Shown here piece after piece: positions 5,581-5,864 of a DNA stretch of 5,864 nt. The position numbers and the translations under genes are program-made. Below the pieces are notes generated by a model that saw nothing but the letters and a program-made list of their open reading frames with translations, had not been told where the DNA came from and did not search any database. How positions within the stretch are numbered: position 1 is the stretch's first letter; each line of letters starts with the position of its first letter. Source of the DNA: Desulfobacterales bacterium (lineage in GTDB: Bacteria; Desulfobacterota; Desulfobacteria; Desulfobacterales; BuS5); assembly GCA_020056865.1 (NCBI GenBank), contig JAGVGX010000016.1, forward strand, positions 1 through 5,864, in the 5' to 3' direction.

Positions 5581-5767
5581 AATTTAAATTCATTGAAAAT
5601 AACCGTTCGTCATTTCCGATGAAGAAGATGTGCCATATGTTAAAAGTTTCACTTCAGCGGATATTACCGTTGGCGAAAGGCCCCGTTATTATCTCTACGA
5701 AATAGAGAATGAAAGACTGAGGGCACGAATAAACTAAATATTTGAAGAGCATAAAGGCATGGCTGGA
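5577..5767 (+). pseudogene. IS3-family transposase orfB, frameshifted and truncated remnant
   Basis: The ATG at 5577 overlaps the orfA stop (ATGA), as in intact IS3 elements. Frame one gives MKFKFIENNRSSFPMKKM and then HMLKVS up to about 5651. A +1 shift gives SGYYRWRKAP (5656-5685). A second shift near 5690-5699 gives EIENERLRARI, an in-frame TAA (5735-5737), then IFEEHKGMAG ending near 5767. These blocks are the conserved N-terminal region of IS3 OrfB; the retroviral-integrase-type DDE domain is absent. Beyond 5767 the frame closes at TGA and similarity is lost. No functional protein can be made. Confidence 0.78.
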
Positions 5768-5864
5768 GAGGTTTGAAAAACCCAACAGGCCTTCGATTTT
5801 ATGATTTTCATTAATTTTTTAGAAAAGGACCAGTAAAACCTGCAACAAAACACACTTAAAATTG
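5768..5864. other. A/T-rich flank after the IS remnant
   Basis: I recognise nothing here. A small hairpin GGTTT-GAA-AAACC (5770-5782) is visible but is too short to interpret. No IS3-type right terminal repeat, which should be the complement of the left end, is present. Confidence 0.35.

Larger units (their letters stand above)
5209..5767 (+). mobile_element. Decayed IS3-group insertion sequence, left part only
   Basis: The left end probably begins TGATCCTGC at 5209. The block at 5226-5244, GGTGGATACTCGGTTAAGT, resembles the left end of IS3 as I remember it (TGATC..., then AGTGGACACGCGGCTAAGT). An IS3-family orfA (5275-5580) and the first part of orfB (from 5577) follow in the standard overlapping layout. 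OrfB similarity fades at about 5767, roughly 65 codons in, while an intact OrfB is near 280 residues. The right end and most of the catalytic DDE domain are therefore missing. At least four indels and one additional in-frame stop are visible, so the element is not autonomous. The left boundary was matched by eye; no target-site duplication can be checked. Confidence 0.75.

Noticed and set aside
1..5864. CRISPR array, riboswitch, toxin-antitoxin pair or prophage attachment site
   Set aside because: No regularly spaced repeats, no recognised riboswitch core and no paired small genes were seen. No duplicated tRNA 3' end occurs downstream of the tRNA-Ser gene.

Overview
The window looks like ordinary chromosome from a Gram-negative anaerobe-type bacterium, most likely a deltaproteobacterium (Desulfobacterota). 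The basis is moderate to low G+C with very A/T-rich spacers, small secreted fibronectin type III proteins behind a sigma-54-like promoter, the gene order tRNA-Ser / dnaX / ybaB / recR / YkgJ-family gene / murI, and a decayed IS3-group element. The taxonomic call is inference from gene style and order, not from a marker gene.

Layout. Positions 1-279 are an A/T-rich non-coding region ending in a well-spaced -24/-12 (sigma-54) promoter candidate at 200-215 and a perfect Shine-Dalgarno sequence. Two small paralogous genes follow (280-612 and 659-1006). Each encodes a signal peptide plus one FN3 domain, and a hairpin at 1039-1067 probably ends the transcript. A tRNA-Ser(GGA) gene lies at 1207-1300.

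From 1368 to 5109 runs a compact same-strand operon: dnaX (clamp-loader tau/gamma), ybaB/ebfC (nucleoid-associated protein), recR (recombinational repair), a YkgJ-family eight-cysteine protein, and murI (glutamate racemase). Gaps are 12, 2, 5 and 3 bases. dnaX-ybaB-recR is a widely conserved replication/repair cluster; YkgJ and murI are accessory partners whose co-transcription is suggested by the tight spacing. From 5209 to about 5767 lies the left part of an IS3-group insertion sequence. Its orfA carries two mutually compensating frameshifts and its orfB is frameshifted, interrupted by a stop and truncated. The last ~100 bases are A/T-rich with nothing recognised.

I see no new defence, biosynthetic or mobile system. 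The least explained parts are the paired FN3 miniproteins with their promoter, and the cysteine-cluster protein embedded between recR and murI.
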